Source: Phragmites australis
Taxonomy: Eukaryota > Streptophyta > Magnoliopsida > Poales > Poaceae
Assembly: GCF_958298935.1 (NCBI RefSeq)
Contig: NC_084923.1
Location: 3,784,501 to 3,848,500, forward strand
Length of the DNA: 64,000 bases
Reading direction: 5' to 3'
Shown here: positions 39,028 to 49,440 of the stretch, piece after piece
How positions within the stretch are numbered: position 1 is the first letter of the stretch
Layout of the letters: each line of letters opens with the position of its first letter
Translations under genes and position numbers: made by a program
The notes under the pieces: model-generated
Databases searched by the model: none
Told to the model about the DNA's origin: nothing
What the model saw: the letters and a program-made list of their open reading frames with translations, nothing else

Positions 39028-39990
39028 CTGACCAGGCCGAGCACCGACAACCTGCCCCTGGGGTCTAGGCGGTCCCGACCACTCATTGTTCGAGCGGTAG
39101 GATTACCCGAGAACCCCAGAGGCTCGGTAGTGCTCGGGGTACTGCCATGCCGGCCAGGCACCACGGCCACCATAAAGGACCTAGGTCGGCAATCGCCGCA
39201 TGTGCTGTACACCGATTACTGTTTGTCTTTGTCGTTCCGGAAAAGCGAACACGTGGGCGGGGTTTTGCGCGCGAGGGGACTGTCTCGCCGAACAGATTAG
39301 CATACGAGGGTCCCGAGCATAACTCGGGAACAATAGTTTATTGCGTATGTATGAAAAGGGAATTCATATGATTTTAGTGACTCACCGAGTCGATGCCAGC
39401 CTTGTGGAGAGCACTTTAGCCCCCAGACTGTCTTTTTAGCACCCGAGCACTGCAAACCCGGCAATGGATCCAGGGGCTAGGCGGTCCCGACCACTCACGT
39501 CCGAGCGGTAGGACTGACCATACCGAGCACCGACAGCCCGCCCCCGGGGTCTAGGCGGTCCCGACCACTCGTTGTTCGAGCGGTAGGATTACCCGAAAAC
39601 CTCAGAGGCTCGGTAGTGCTCGGGGTACTGATGCCCCTGTGCGCAGGTTGCCTAGCTTTCGAGCATTTATCTGTGAGCTAAAAATAGGAAAATATTCTTT
39701 GCTTGGTGCGCTCTGTCAGTGCGATACTCATTATAGCCTACTCTCATTTTTCGACCTGTGACCTCTCGAATGCCCGGACCGGCGAAGTAAACAGACAGAG
39801 ATACGACTCAGAGGTCCCATGGTTCGGTGGTGCCCAGGGTAGGACTGACCAGGCCGAGCACCGACAGCCCGCCCCTGGGGTCTAGGCGGTCCCGACCACT
39901 CTTTGCTCAAGCGGTAGGATTACCCGAGAACCTCAGAGGCTTGGTAGTGCTCGGGGCACTGCCACGGCAGCCGGGCACCACAGCCTACCA
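39028..39990. repeat. Dispersed repeat blocks in the 3' untranslated region of the Tat-like element
   Basis: The words GGTCTAGGCGGTCCCGACC, GAGCGGTAGGATTACCCGA and CAGAGGCTCGGTAGTGCTCG recur in the same order near 39055-39140, 39540-39630 and 39880-39960, with a partial copy at 39475-39530. Blocks are ~140 bases long and separated by unrelated sequence. Confidence 0.8.
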
Positions 39991-40305
39991 CATCAGACTT
40001 GGTCAGCGATCGCTGTCTGTGCCGCATACCGGCCGGGATCCGTTTTTATCAGCGGGAAAATGAGAGAGAGCGTGTTTTCCTCGCGCGAGTCGAGCATCTC
40101 ACCAAGCAGATTAACATATGGGTTCCAGAGAGAAAACCGGAACAAGAGCAATATAGGCGTATATTGAACGATCCATACTGATGTGATGAATTTAATTTGC
40201 AGGTGATAACTCACTTGGTTTGTGTTAGCCTGGGAACTCCGGGCAAGTACTTGTGGATGGCGACCTACAGTTACACATAGCCCCCGATTGCTCGGAGGAT
40301 GAGAC

Positions 40306-40830
40306 TCAAGATTCCCAGCCCCCAGACCGCGAAGGGCCAAGACAGGGGAAGGTATGAAGAGCCTGAGCTGACTGGTGAATACTGCTTGCGCGAGACAGGC
40401 ATGCCGTACAGCGCCGAACCAGCTCAGAAGCGCCCAGGAGAGCTGTTGGCCCGTACAAACCATGCCGAAAGGTCTTCCCAACCAGCGTGCAGAACGATGC
40501 ATAGCCACCGCACTCGCCCTCGTGAATCTCAGTGAGGAGCTCACTGCCTTCCTCCCGGGTGATGCATAACAGGAGGACACCGCCCGTGCCGCGTCGGTAG
40601 AGATCCTCATCTACAATGGCATAGCGTTTGGACTGTACAATCCCCGCTGCAGAGGCGTCACCCCCGGGAAGGATATTTTCTTTCAAGTACACTCGGATCT
40701 CGTCGATCGACGAGGATTCTTGAGAACTACCGGTAAGCGCAACGCGCTCACCGGGTGGCGGCACCCTGATGGGACCTCCCACTGAGGGTGCGGCCTGGGT
40801 TCCCCCGACTGAGCTCGAGGGTTCCCCTTT
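40306..40830 (-). pseudogene. Gypsy integrase N-terminal (zinc finger) fragment
   Basis: It contains DEIRVYLKENILPGG, YAIVDEDLYRRG and the H2C2-type HEGECGGYAS...CTAC pattern, the usual start of Tat-type integrase. The catalytic core is absent and the upstream frame does not connect to RT, so this is the remnant left by an internal deletion. Confidence 0.8.
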
Positions 40831-40943
40831 TATCCTGGTCGGCAGGCAGGACAGATGGCCGTTGTGAGCCTTTTTTCCGAAGGCCCCGGCTGGGACGAGC
40901 GCCCGGGCGGAGGCCAGGCGGGAGAGAAGGGCGTGTACGCCCC

Positions 40944-42620
40944 TCAATTGATGAAGGCGATGGTGTGCTCGGGCTCTTGAAACCCTAGCTCTTCGTTCTC
41001 GGGGGTGGCTTTGCGGTCGCCACCCTCGTGACGCTCCTCCCGCTCCCTCTGGAATCGCTCCACGAGACCCTTCACCGACCAGCACTGGGTGAGATCGTGC
41101 AAGAGGGTACGGTAAATTTTGCACCATTTCCTTGCCTCTGGCCCTGCGGGAGCGGGCCTTTTCTTGACAGCCGCTCGGCGCGCCGGCCTGTGGGCGGCGC
41201 CTTCCGCCGGCAGGACAGGGGCAGCGTAGTGTTTCTTCTTCTTTTTCTTTTCCCACTCACCGGAGCGAGAAGGACCTGTTTCGTCGGCTGCGGCCTGCTC
41301 GGGGCGCGAAACGTGCCATACCCGAGCTTCCGTGGCCTTGGCGCACTTGTCGGCCAGCGCGAAAAGTTCCGCGGTGGTCCCGACCTCGTGCGTGCCTAGC
41401 TTCTCGAGCATCCGCTCGTCGCGGACGCCCTGCCGGAAGGCGATGATGACAGCGTGGTGGGTGATCCGCGGGATGGTGTTGCGGACCCGGTTGAAACGTT
41501 GTATGAAGCGCCTCAGCGTCTCTCCCTCTTGTTGCTTGACGGCATGGAGGTCGCACTCCAAGCCGGGGCGCGTGAAGGTGTCCTGAAAATTGGCCACAAA
41601 TTGGTGGCACAGATTATCCCAGGAACCAATGGATACTGGGGGTAAATTCATGAGCCAAGAGCGGGCAGAGCCGCTCAAGGCCACATGAAAGTAGTTGGCC
41701 ATGACCTCTTTGTTCCCGCCCGCCGCCTGGATGGTGGTGGTGTAGATTTGGAGGAACTCGACGGGGTCGATGGAGCCGTCGTACTGCTCCGGTAGTTGGG
41801 GCTGGAACTTTGTGGGCCAGTTGACCCGACGGAGCTCGCTGGTGAATGCACGGCAGCCCGTGCCGTATCCCACGGCGCCGGCAGTGCCCCTGGGGGGCGA
41901 ACGCCGGCGCGCCGGGGAACCCCGGCGGTCGCAGGCTGGCATAGAGGATGATTGGTCCTCGGCTTCAGCCTCGCGCCGGGACTCCCGGTGGCGCTCGTGA
42001 GCAACGCGCGCATCCTCGACGGCCCTCCGCTCACTGAGGTGTAAGCGGAGGTCCTGAGCTCCGGTTGTGACCAGGGGGGCAGCACTCCGTCTGGAGCCCC
42101 CCCGGCCGGTTCTGCCGCCACCCAAAGATGGTGCGGCTCTTGTTGCACCGTGGAGGGAGGTGGCACGGGAACTCTGCGCGAGTACTTGCCGATGAGCCGT
42201 GCCCACCAAGCCGACCACCTCCCGTAGCCAACGGCATTCTGGTGTTTCTTCCGCCGTCTGGACAGGCGGGTGCCTAAGGAGTGCTTGCGCCGCGAGCAAC
42301 GCACTCCCAGGGCTAGCGTTGTCGAAGTTGAGTTTGCGCCGTAACGGCGTTCGGTGTTGTCCGGATGCCGTCCTTGCGGCAGGGACAATTGTTGCTTGCT
42401 GCGGGTTTGGTGGCCCGCCCGTGGCGGCTGCGGCCCTGCTGGGCCCGGCGCCACCGTCCCCGATGTAGGGATGCGTCGTATGGGAAGATTGCTGACGCTG
42501 TTGAGGATCAGCAGGAGCCGGAGCTGGGGCCCCCTGGGCCCCGAGCTCCATTTCCTCGCTGGAGTTCGAGCCAGCATGCTGAAAGCGATGTTCGCCCGCC
42601 ATTTCCCCTGGAAAATACAA
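40944..42620 (-). CDS. Gypsy (Tat-like) Gag polyprotein
   Basis: An intact frame of 558 residues. The likely start is MAGEHRFQHAGS at 42602 (an ATG 18 bases upstream is also in frame). A low-complexity Ala/Pro/Arg-rich N-terminus is followed by the retrotransposon gag domain: WPTKFQPQLPEQYDGSIDP, SGSARSWLMNLPP, then SWDNLCHQFVANF and RFNRVRNTIP. A lysine-rich EKKKKKKH patch and CKIYRTLLHDLTQC follow. Gag proteins form the particle that packages element RNA. With most of pol missing, any mobility would require enzymes from another element; this is inference. Confidence 0.88.
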   Translation of the reverse strand: MYFPGEMAGEHRFQHAGSNSSEEMELGAQGAPAPAPADPQQRQQSSHTTHPYIGDGGAGPSRAAAATGGPPNPQQATIVPAARTASGQHRTPLRRKLNFDNASPGSALLAAQALLRHPPVQTAEETPECRWLREVVGLVGTAHRQVLAQSSRATSLHGATRAAPSLGGGRTGRGGSRRSAAPLVTTGAQDLRLHLSERRAVEDARVAHERHRESRREAEAEDQSSSMPACDRRGSPARRRSPPRGTAGAVGYGTGCRAFTSELRRVNWPTKFQPQLPEQYDGSIDPVEFLQIYTTTIQAAGGNKEVMANYFHVALSGSARSWLMNLPPVSIGSWDNLCHQFVANFQDTFTRPGLECDLHAVKQQEGETLRRFIQRFNRVRNTIPRITHHAVIIAFRQGVRDERMLEKLGTHEVGTTAELFALADKCAKATEARVWHVSRPEQAAADETGPSRSGEWEKKKKKKHYAAPVLPAEGAAHRPARRAAVKKRPAPAGPEARKWCKIYRTLLHDLTQCWSVKGLVERFQREREERHEGGDRKATPENEELGFQEPEHTIAFIN

Positions 42621-42642
42621 AGCAGATTCAGGGATGCAACCC

Positions 42643-42660
42643 CCCTACCTAGCGCGCCAG
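42643..42660 (-). other. Primer-binding site of the Tat-like element
   Basis: CTGGCGCGCTAGGTAGGG directly follows the 5' LTR on the minus strand, in the position and with the sequence seen in many grass gypsy elements. I do not assign the matching tRNA. Confidence 0.6.
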
Positions 42661-42661
42661 C

Positions 42662-44347
42662 TGTCGGAGGGTGAACTCCTGTTGCGGGGATCCGGAGGGA
42701 CCCCCTTTGAGATTCGACCGGGGGGATGATTCTGAATCCGCCTTGCGTGTTTGGGTCTGATGGGAGTAAATGAGATGCAGGCTGGCGGATGAATGTCGGA
42801 TGCTTAGTGGTAGCGATTGCATAGGGGATTTATACAGGTTCGGGCCGCATGGAGCGTAATACCTTACTCCTGTGTGTGTCTAGTGTATTATCAAGGCTTT
42901 TGGAATGCCTTTATCTGAATCTCTTGTGTTACAAGGATTTTGCTATTCTAAGTCTAGAGAGCTTCGGTCCTGCTCCTTTGTTTGTCTTTGATTGAGCTCA
43001 AGCCCCAGCTCCACCCCAAGCTCTCTGATTTCTTCTTGAGCTCTCGTCTCAGCCGAAGCCCCCTGATATCTCCTTCCTAAGCTCCCTTCTCCCCTTTTTC
43101 GCTCTCCTAAGAGCTTGTCCTCTTTTATACCCGTTAGAGCGGTAGCGTGCCCAGAAAGGATTGGCGCAAGTTCCAAGGCGCTATAAATGGAAAGTAACCA
43201 TCATGGGATGCAGCTTGATTGTGATGGGAGGGTTGAAAACGCACCCCCGTCCGATCTTGTCGTCATCCTGCTTTGCAGCGGGTGCTGCGGGGAGGGCCCG
43301 CTGGGTAGCCTCCGAGCAGCCCCGCGTGCCCGCCTGGTCAGGGTGTGCCTGACACAGCAGTGTGGCAGGCGTTGCGCCTTGAGCCCTGCGATGTTATCCC
43401 GAGGCACGCCGGATGACACGCGATGGGACCCGTGCATTAAATGTCCCCACGCCTCCCTGCCAGGTGGTGGCAGGGACTGACATCAGGCATGGGGGGAGTG
43501 GTTGGAAGTGACAGGCCATGCTCCTTCTTAAATGCAGCATCGGGCCTCTCGCCAATTGACCCCTCACCGCTGAGCCCCTGCGGGGTCCACCGGCAAGGGG
43601 CTTCTCATGTCCTCGGGGAACTGTGAGTGCTCGGGGACTACTGTTTATAGCCCCGAGCACTCTCTCCCAGATATGCCGTTTCTTGGTCCTCGGGGAACCG
43701 AGTGCTCGGGGGCCACTGTTCGCGGCCCCGAGCACTCTCTCCCGGAACTGACTGTTCGGGTTCTCGGGGAACCGAGTGCTCGGGGGCCACTGTTCATGGT
43801 CCTGAGCACTCTCTCTCGGAACTGACTTCCCTTGGGTCCTCTGGGGACTCGGGTGCTCGGGGGCCACTGTTCGCAGCCCCGAGCACTCTCTTCTCGGTAC
43901 TTGGCTTTTCTTGTCGTCGGGGGACTTGGGTGCTCGGGGGCCGCTGTTCGCATCCCCGAGCACTCTATTTCCGGTACTTGGCTTTTCTTGTCGTCGGGGG
44001 ACTTGGGTGCTCGGGGGCCGCTGTTCGCAGCCCCGAGCACTTTCTTCCCGGTACTTGGTCTTCTCGGGTCATCGGGGAACTCGGGTACTCGGGGACCACT
44101 GTTCATGACCCCGAGCGCTCTCTCCCGGGCTTGTGTCTTCTTCTCGGGTCCTCGGGGAACTTGAGTGCTCGGGGACCACTGTTCATGACCCCGAGTACTC
44201 TCTCCCGGAACTTGTCTTCTTCTCGGATCCTCGGGGACCACTGTTCATGACCCAGAGCACCCTCTCCCGGAACTGGGGAGGCGCCACGTGGCACTACGCT
44301 GTCCTGGCCCCGGGACTCGGGGAGCCTCCGATCCCATATCGCCGACA
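42662..44347 (-). repeat. Tat-like element 5' LTR (right copy)
   Basis: 1,686 bases, partner of 36963-38589. The size difference is explained by one extra ~75-bp unit in its internal array and a ~17-bp deletion in the last unit. Confidence 0.9.
43608..44270. repeat. Tandem array of nine ~75-bp hairpin units in the right LTR
   Basis: Same unit as at 37910-38518. The unit beginning TCGTCGGGGGACTTGGG appears twice here (about 43913-44065) and once in the left LTR. The final unit is shortened to TCCTCGGGGACCACTG. Confidence 0.88.
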
Positions 44348-44615
44348 TAGTTCCTAATAAAAGTCCATTGATTACTAATCTACAGTGAAAATCGAAAACA
44401 TCTATCCATTTAGAATTCTCCTTTAATTGGATTAAAGGACCCTCCAATTAGAAATAATAATCGAATGCATAAGTCATTAAAAAGAATTCTAATAAACAAA
44501 TAGATATAGTATACCACCTAACAATTTTGTTTCCTTTACGAGGTAAAAAGAGAATTAACGAACCTGCAAATATCAGGAAATCAACAAGTATTGTTAACCA
44601 AGGAAAATAACTTAT
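44348..44615 (-). pseudogene. ndhD: Plastid ndhD, 5' fragment (nuclear copy)
   Basis: On the minus strand the codons give [39 protein letters not shown] and [14 protein letters not shown], the N-terminus of NdhD. The initiator position reads ATA (the plastid gene has an edited ACG). At least one in-frame stop is present. The frame runs into the retrotransposon at the TAGTT duplication and resumes at 36962. Confidence 0.92.
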
Positions 44616-44766
44616 GATAAAGTAATAAAGACAATATATATTTTGATTAGAAAAGCCTATGCTTGATTATTTCAAGCACAAGCTTCTTCGGTAAAGAGGA
44701 ATCAAACGATTCAAGTGGAGTTTTTTTTAACATATCAATAAGATAGAGCCTTTTTTTTTAACATAT
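44616..44766. other. Plastid ndhD-psaC spacer (nuclear copy)
   Basis: Sequence between the two plastid genes, in the order and orientation of the plastid small single-copy region. It includes a CTTGATTATTTCAAGC inverted pair near 44660. A duplicated TTTTTTTAACATAT word lies at 44725-44766. Confidence 0.6.
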
Positions 44767-45012
44767 GAACAAGATAGAGCCAGACCATGGGTTGTTTTAG
44801 GCCCTAAATAAACACAGGCATATAAAATATATACTAGGCAGATGGATCCGTATCTCTTACAACCCACACAATCTTCAGTTCTCGGCATAGAAATAATTTT
44901 TTTTGGCTTTACATCCATCCAAAAATATCATTTCTAATACACATGTTGGACAAGCTCATGCACATTGAGTGCATCCTATACATGTATCATCATTTTTTAC
45001 AAAATATGATAT
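44767..45012 (-). pseudogene. psaC: Plastid psaC (full-length nuclear copy, decayed)
   Basis: On the minus strand the bases follow psaC from its start (now ATA) through GATACATGTATAGGATG, CATTAGAAATG-type sequence and PRTEDCVGCKR to VYLGPKTTHGLALS. psaC encodes the photosystem I subunit that binds iron-sulphur clusters FA and FB. Several cluster cysteines and reading-frame positions are altered (for example CRYGSICLVYIL-like text where CESACPTDFL belongs), so it is non-functional. It marks one side of the plastid insertion; the outer border lies somewhere beyond 45012. Confidence 0.88.
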
Positions 45013-48000
45013 TGGATCTATAAATTTTCTTTTCAACATAATTTTTTTCGATATGGTAAAAATGAAATTTGTACTATCTAAGTTAAATATATTATAGACA
45101 CCAGACACATCAATGATTTATCCAAACTTTAACAGATAATTCTTAATTTGTTTGTGAGAAAGGTGAAAAGAGCCAAGAGATTTGAATGTAAGGCTTCAAT
45201 AGTCGTAATTATACAATCGGTGATGGGTCATCCCATTTCTTGAGTGATCGAGCTGCTGACCATGGGTGATGGGTCTGTCAATCTATTAGCTAATTGATCC
45301 CTAAATGCAATGCAATGCATGCATGCGTCAGTTTAGTTCTGATAGACTTTAATTAATTAATATTTATGGTTGTAACTACTGCTTAACAAAAAATATAAAT
45401 ATAATGATTAATCCTTTCATTGTTACCGCGTAATTAAGACAACAAGGAGCCACCCTCAGTCACTACAAACAATTAAATTAGACATATATGCAAAGATCAA
45501 CTAGACAACGCATTCAACCTATAATTAAAAGACATATGTCACATGCCACATGGCCATGTAGTAATTGCAAGTTGCAGTCCATGACCATGCAACAATATAG
45601 TCCAATCAACGGCCTGCTTAATTTGATTATATTTACAAGTCAACGTTAAACTAGCTACTGTAACTACGAACATCTCATCTCTCTGTCAGCCAAGCCTAAA
45701 TGGGTTAGCTGGTTGAACGAGGACAACCAAATACAAGTAAGGTCATCATTAGTGCAAACCAAACTGTGCTATAGAATTAGTATTAATTAACGGTTAATTA
45801 TATATAGGACCATTCACACGCACGTGTTGCAATTCCGATATGGTGTTGTCCCGAGTGGTGTCAGATCTTCGATGAACCTAGAGTAAAAACTTTAGACCGT
45901 GCCGGTCCCCGTCGATGTATCACGCTAGTGCCTGTCGCTAAAACACGTCCATTCTCTTGTTCAGCTCCAATGTTACCTTCCATAGAGGGTGGTCTGCCAT
46001 AAAACGTATTTCTGACAAGTAACGTAACTTAAATTACAATCCATACAATTCTTTTTTTTTAAATACTCATGGTTATTTTTTTAAAAACAAACTAGTTCAA
46101 CTTACAATTCAGCTTGCAAAGCACAAGTAGCACTTGCTATATATCAGTAACTTCACTAATTACTTTATTTTATTTTATTTTATTAATTAAGTAGTGGATT
46201 ATTAACCTGCACGTACGCAGGTCAATGCAAGTCCACATGGATTTATGGACACATGGCTTACTTCAATTATTTATCTATCCTAATTAATACTCATACATTT
46301 GTTGATTTTCCTCACTTACCCATGATTCTTTCCACCTACTCTCTAGCACGTATTTCAACGCAAATGAACAGTCTTAATAAGCTATGTGTGCGTAAGGACT
46401 GGTGAAAATCTTATATTCCACATACACACTATGATATAATGACTTTACTATTCTTTAGTCACTTGGAACCAATCGATCTCCCATTGTTGATCCATTTTGA
46501 CTCACCATTACCATCTAACTCTCCTTGTATGAGCTTCAAATTTGACTTTCTTTGTGGTGACTAAGAGACCTTTCTGAGATCAATTTTTTCTTTCCCTTAT
46601 AGCTTTACCTAGCATGTGTTTTATAGTATATATGAAACATAATATATATATATGCAATGCGAATTGCTAGACTTCTCCCCACACTACACTGGATCTTATA
46701 TTTTCTTGAGTATACTAGAGATAGTTTTTGTCGTGGCAATATGCCATCATCTATTAGATAAATATTTGTAGGAAAATTTATAGGTATATTATATTTGTAA
46801 GATAGTATGGCAAGGATTCTCACAGAAAAAAAAGGTACAACTAGGAGCTTGACAAGTGGTAAGCATTTCACAGCCTCTTCCAGTAGAAAAACATTTCATA
46901 ACTTTTTTATACCTATAAGAAGGAAGGTGGCGAGGGTTACATGGAGTGGAGGAGAGCGTGAAGATTGCGATCTTTAGTTTGTATATAAATATCTAGTTAA
47001 ACATTGAAAATATTTATATGAGAAACATAGAAATCATGTGTATAGAATCTAAGAAATTATAGGATTATGAGAGTATTTTGAAGACAAACCATGTAACGTC
47101 TAAACGTCATGTATCTTTTACCGAAGAGAGTAAAATAGATTAACTCCTCCACCATAAATTAATTTTGATCCTAAATCTGTCACTGAATATTGACTGGCTT
47201 GAGTGCCTGGAAGGCTCTAAAGCAAAACCTAACTCTTCCTCCCTCCTTTCTCTTTCCCCTCCCCTAGCACAAAAAAGCCATTTTATCACAATTGACAACA
47301 ATAAATTGGTAAATAGTCCATATTACTGGCCCAACAAGACTGTAACGAAATTTCTACGCACTCAATGGCAAAATCCACAAAATTACCGAAACAATTAGAA
47401 TGAAAAAAAAAAAGTAGTGCCGCACTGATCAAGAAAAAGAAAGTACAGGTGGTCCGCACACCTCGCCGGAGCCTCCGATCCGGGACTTGGAAGCCTCACT
47501 GGAGGCCGTGGTGGCCTCGGCGAGGTTGACGGGTTTGGGCGGTGACAGATAGGGTTTTGCGGCAGTGGCAATTCAATGAGGAGGATTGGTAGGCTGGGCG
47601 CAGCGAGGATGGTGTGGGAGGAGGGACCAGTCCGGACTCCGGAGGGTTTTCCGAGTACTGGAGTAGGTGACGACTGAAACGAAGAGAATCAAGGCATATC
47701 ATGGAGCTGCAGCTCAGGATGCGAATCCGTGCATTGATGAGTTCTCCGCAGAGGCTGCAACTCACGGTGCGAATCAGCGCGCCATTAGTGAAGCAAAATT
47801 CGCCTGTGCGGTTCCATCTTTACCGTTCATTTCAGATATGAAGGTGACCAATGCTCCTATAAAGTTGCAGTTGGAAAAGTGCCCACTTAGGGCCCAAGAG
47901 TGGAGAGGTCCAATACCCTTTTGATGATTTTGTGTCCAACCATTTTAGTAAATGCAAAATAGATCACAAAATGTGCTTTTTCACAGATCTTGGAACATAA

Positions 48001-48481
48001 AAACAATTCATTTAGATGCAGATTGACTTAAGTTCATAAAATCCAGATCCGACCAATCATGGTATTTAAGATGTTCGGCCGATTTATTCACAGTTGTCGG
48101 CTGAACAAAGCTGAGTTTTTTATTTTTATTTTTTAGTATTTGCAAAAAATACATACTCATTTTAAATATTACATATCTAACCTACGTCTGTTAGAAAGAC
48201 GACAGTAAAGTGTGGACTCCACGAGATATCACTAGTTGAATGAAGATGATAGTTTAGATATACTATATTTTAAAATAAATATATATTTTTGTAAATATTT
48301 AAAAATAAAAATTTGAACAAAGTTCGTACTTGGGCTGCCCGTCGCAGCCTAGTGAAATAAAAATATAAAAATAAAAAAATCGAACAAAGCTCTGAGACGA
48401 AACTGTCGTGAGAATCAGGGGAATAAAACTTCATGCAATTCTGCATGTGCATGGATCGCTGCGTGGAATCCACCGAGAGGT
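45013..48481. other. Intergenic DNA, no gene recognised
   Basis: AT-rich to 47400 with short palindromic words such as TTAATTAATTAA and ATGCATGCATGC. 47450-47930 is more GC-rich and contains a short frame (47667-47924) without family features. A foldback relative lies at 48113-48396. No gene, RNA or intact transposon was seen elsewhere. Confidence 0.5.
48113..48396. repeat. Foldback family, second copy (short)
   Basis: 48115-48180 and the reverse complement of 48253-48318 match through TTTTTATTTTT, ATTTGCAAAAAATACATA and ATATCTA. The words ATATCTAACCTAC and AATAAAAATATAAAAATAAAAAAATC (read in parts) are shared with the foldback at 20868-21478. A second copy of the terminus follows at 48355-48392. 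Confidence 0.65.
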
Positions 48482-48745
48482 TGTCACAACCTCTGCGGGC
48501 CTGGGCCGAGCGGTTGGCGTCCAGAGTTGGGCCAGCGTCTGAGCGTGTAGCCCAGGGTCGCGTGTGTGCGTTGAATACTCGCGTGAGGATCGGACGATGT
48601 TTAAAAGCTTGGCCGATTGGTCTGTAGGAACAACAACGATGAAGAGAACAATAGAACCGGAACATGGGTTCCGTGGATAATCCTCCTTCCTCTTGCTTTC
48701 TTCCTATTTCCGTTATCCTCTTCTAATCCGGCGAGGTCCGTGACA
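48482..48745 (+). repeat. Chromovirus-type element 5' LTR
   Basis: TGTCACAACCTCTGCGGG to GCGAGGTCCGTGACA. It differs from the 3' LTR at 48503 (G versus A), 48601 (T versus C) and 48725 (A versus G). That is 98.9% identity, hence a recent insertion. Confidence 0.95.
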
Positions 48746-48749
48746 ATCT

Positions 48750-48761
48750 GGTATCAGAGCC
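48750..48761 (+). other. Primer-binding site (initiator tRNA-Met type)
   Basis: TGGTATCAGAGC, four bases after the 5' LTR, is the classical complement of the 3' end of initiator tRNA-Met. Confidence 0.92.
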
Positions 48762-48907
48762 GGCTACCCCATCGATTTCCACCACCACCCCATCCACCAC
48801 CTGTTCGCTGTATTGTTTCATCGGAGATTGCTCTGGCGACTTCTAAGCAACCTGACGAGAACCACTACACCAAGCCACGGTACGTCTCTCGCCAGCAGCA
48901 ACAAATC

Positions 48908-49440
48908 ATGGCGCAGGAGAATCAACTGGCCGACTTCATCCGTCAGTACACGGAAGATCGGATCGAGCAGCGGCAAACTCTGGAGCATCTGCAGAAGGCG
49001 ATCGAGGCGTGGAAGCCACTCGAAGAGAAAGTAGAGCACCTCCAAGAAGCAGTCGACGATCTTCAGCACCAGGTGCAGCAGATTCGTCAACATGCGACCC
49101 GATTGACCTCACCATCACCGGCGCCCCTCACGAACGCGTTGCCGCTGGGCGGGAACACGACATCGGGATCCGTACTTGGGATGTTCCCGTCGCTTCCGCA
49201 TCATGGGCCGGACGGCCACCGCTCTGACGAGTTACACCGGGGCATGGCACATGGGTTGGTAACGGCCCCATTGCCAACCCCGGTCACAGGTACGCCGGCG
49301 TTGTTTCAATCTTCACCACCATTCCCAGCACCCAGCTCTGCTCAGCACTCTTTCGCGTCATCCAGTACTGTTTCTTCGAATGTTGTTAAGCTGGATTTTC
49401 CTTGTTTTGATGGCGAGGCACCACAATTTTGGAGGCGCAA
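48908..49440 (+). pseudogene. Gag N-terminal part of the chromovirus-type element
   Basis: Starts MAQENQLADFIRQYTEDR, with a coiled-coil-like region (LEHLQKAIEAWKPLEEKVEH). A Ser/Pro-rich stretch follows, then VVKLDFPCFDGEAPQFWRR, the usual start of the gag core. There the frame runs into the inverted segment and ends after ~7 foreign codons. The remainder of Gag is found on the other strand. Confidence 0.88.

Larger units (their letters stand above)
36963..44347 (-). mobile_element. Ty3/gypsy (Tat-like) LTR retrotransposon, internally deleted
   Basis: Two LTRs (36963-38589 and 42662-44347) flank an interior read on the minus strand. TAGTT repeats lie on both sides (36958-36962 and 44348-44352), and the LTRs have TG...CA ends. 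A primer-binding-type CTGGCGCGCTAGGTAGGG follows the 5' LTR at ~42643-42660. Gag (42620-40944) is intact. Of pol only an integrase N-terminal zinc-finger fragment remains (about 40830-40306); protease, RT and RNase H are missing. A long non-coding 3' region (38590-40300) with internal repeats follows, as is usual for Tat-type elements. It was inserted inside a plastid ndhD copy. Confidence 0.92.

Noticed and set aside
40306..41256. Single 316-codon minus-strand frame taken as one protein
   Set aside because: Only the last ~175 codons are integrase. The first part is the gag sequence read out of frame.
46605..46871. 88-codon minus-strand frame in AT-rich DNA
   Set aside because: Composition is that of AT-rich intergenic DNA. 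No domain and no neighbours.
47667..47924. 85-codon frame in a GC-rich island
   Set aside because: No recognisable domain. It could be a captured gene fragment, but nothing supports it.
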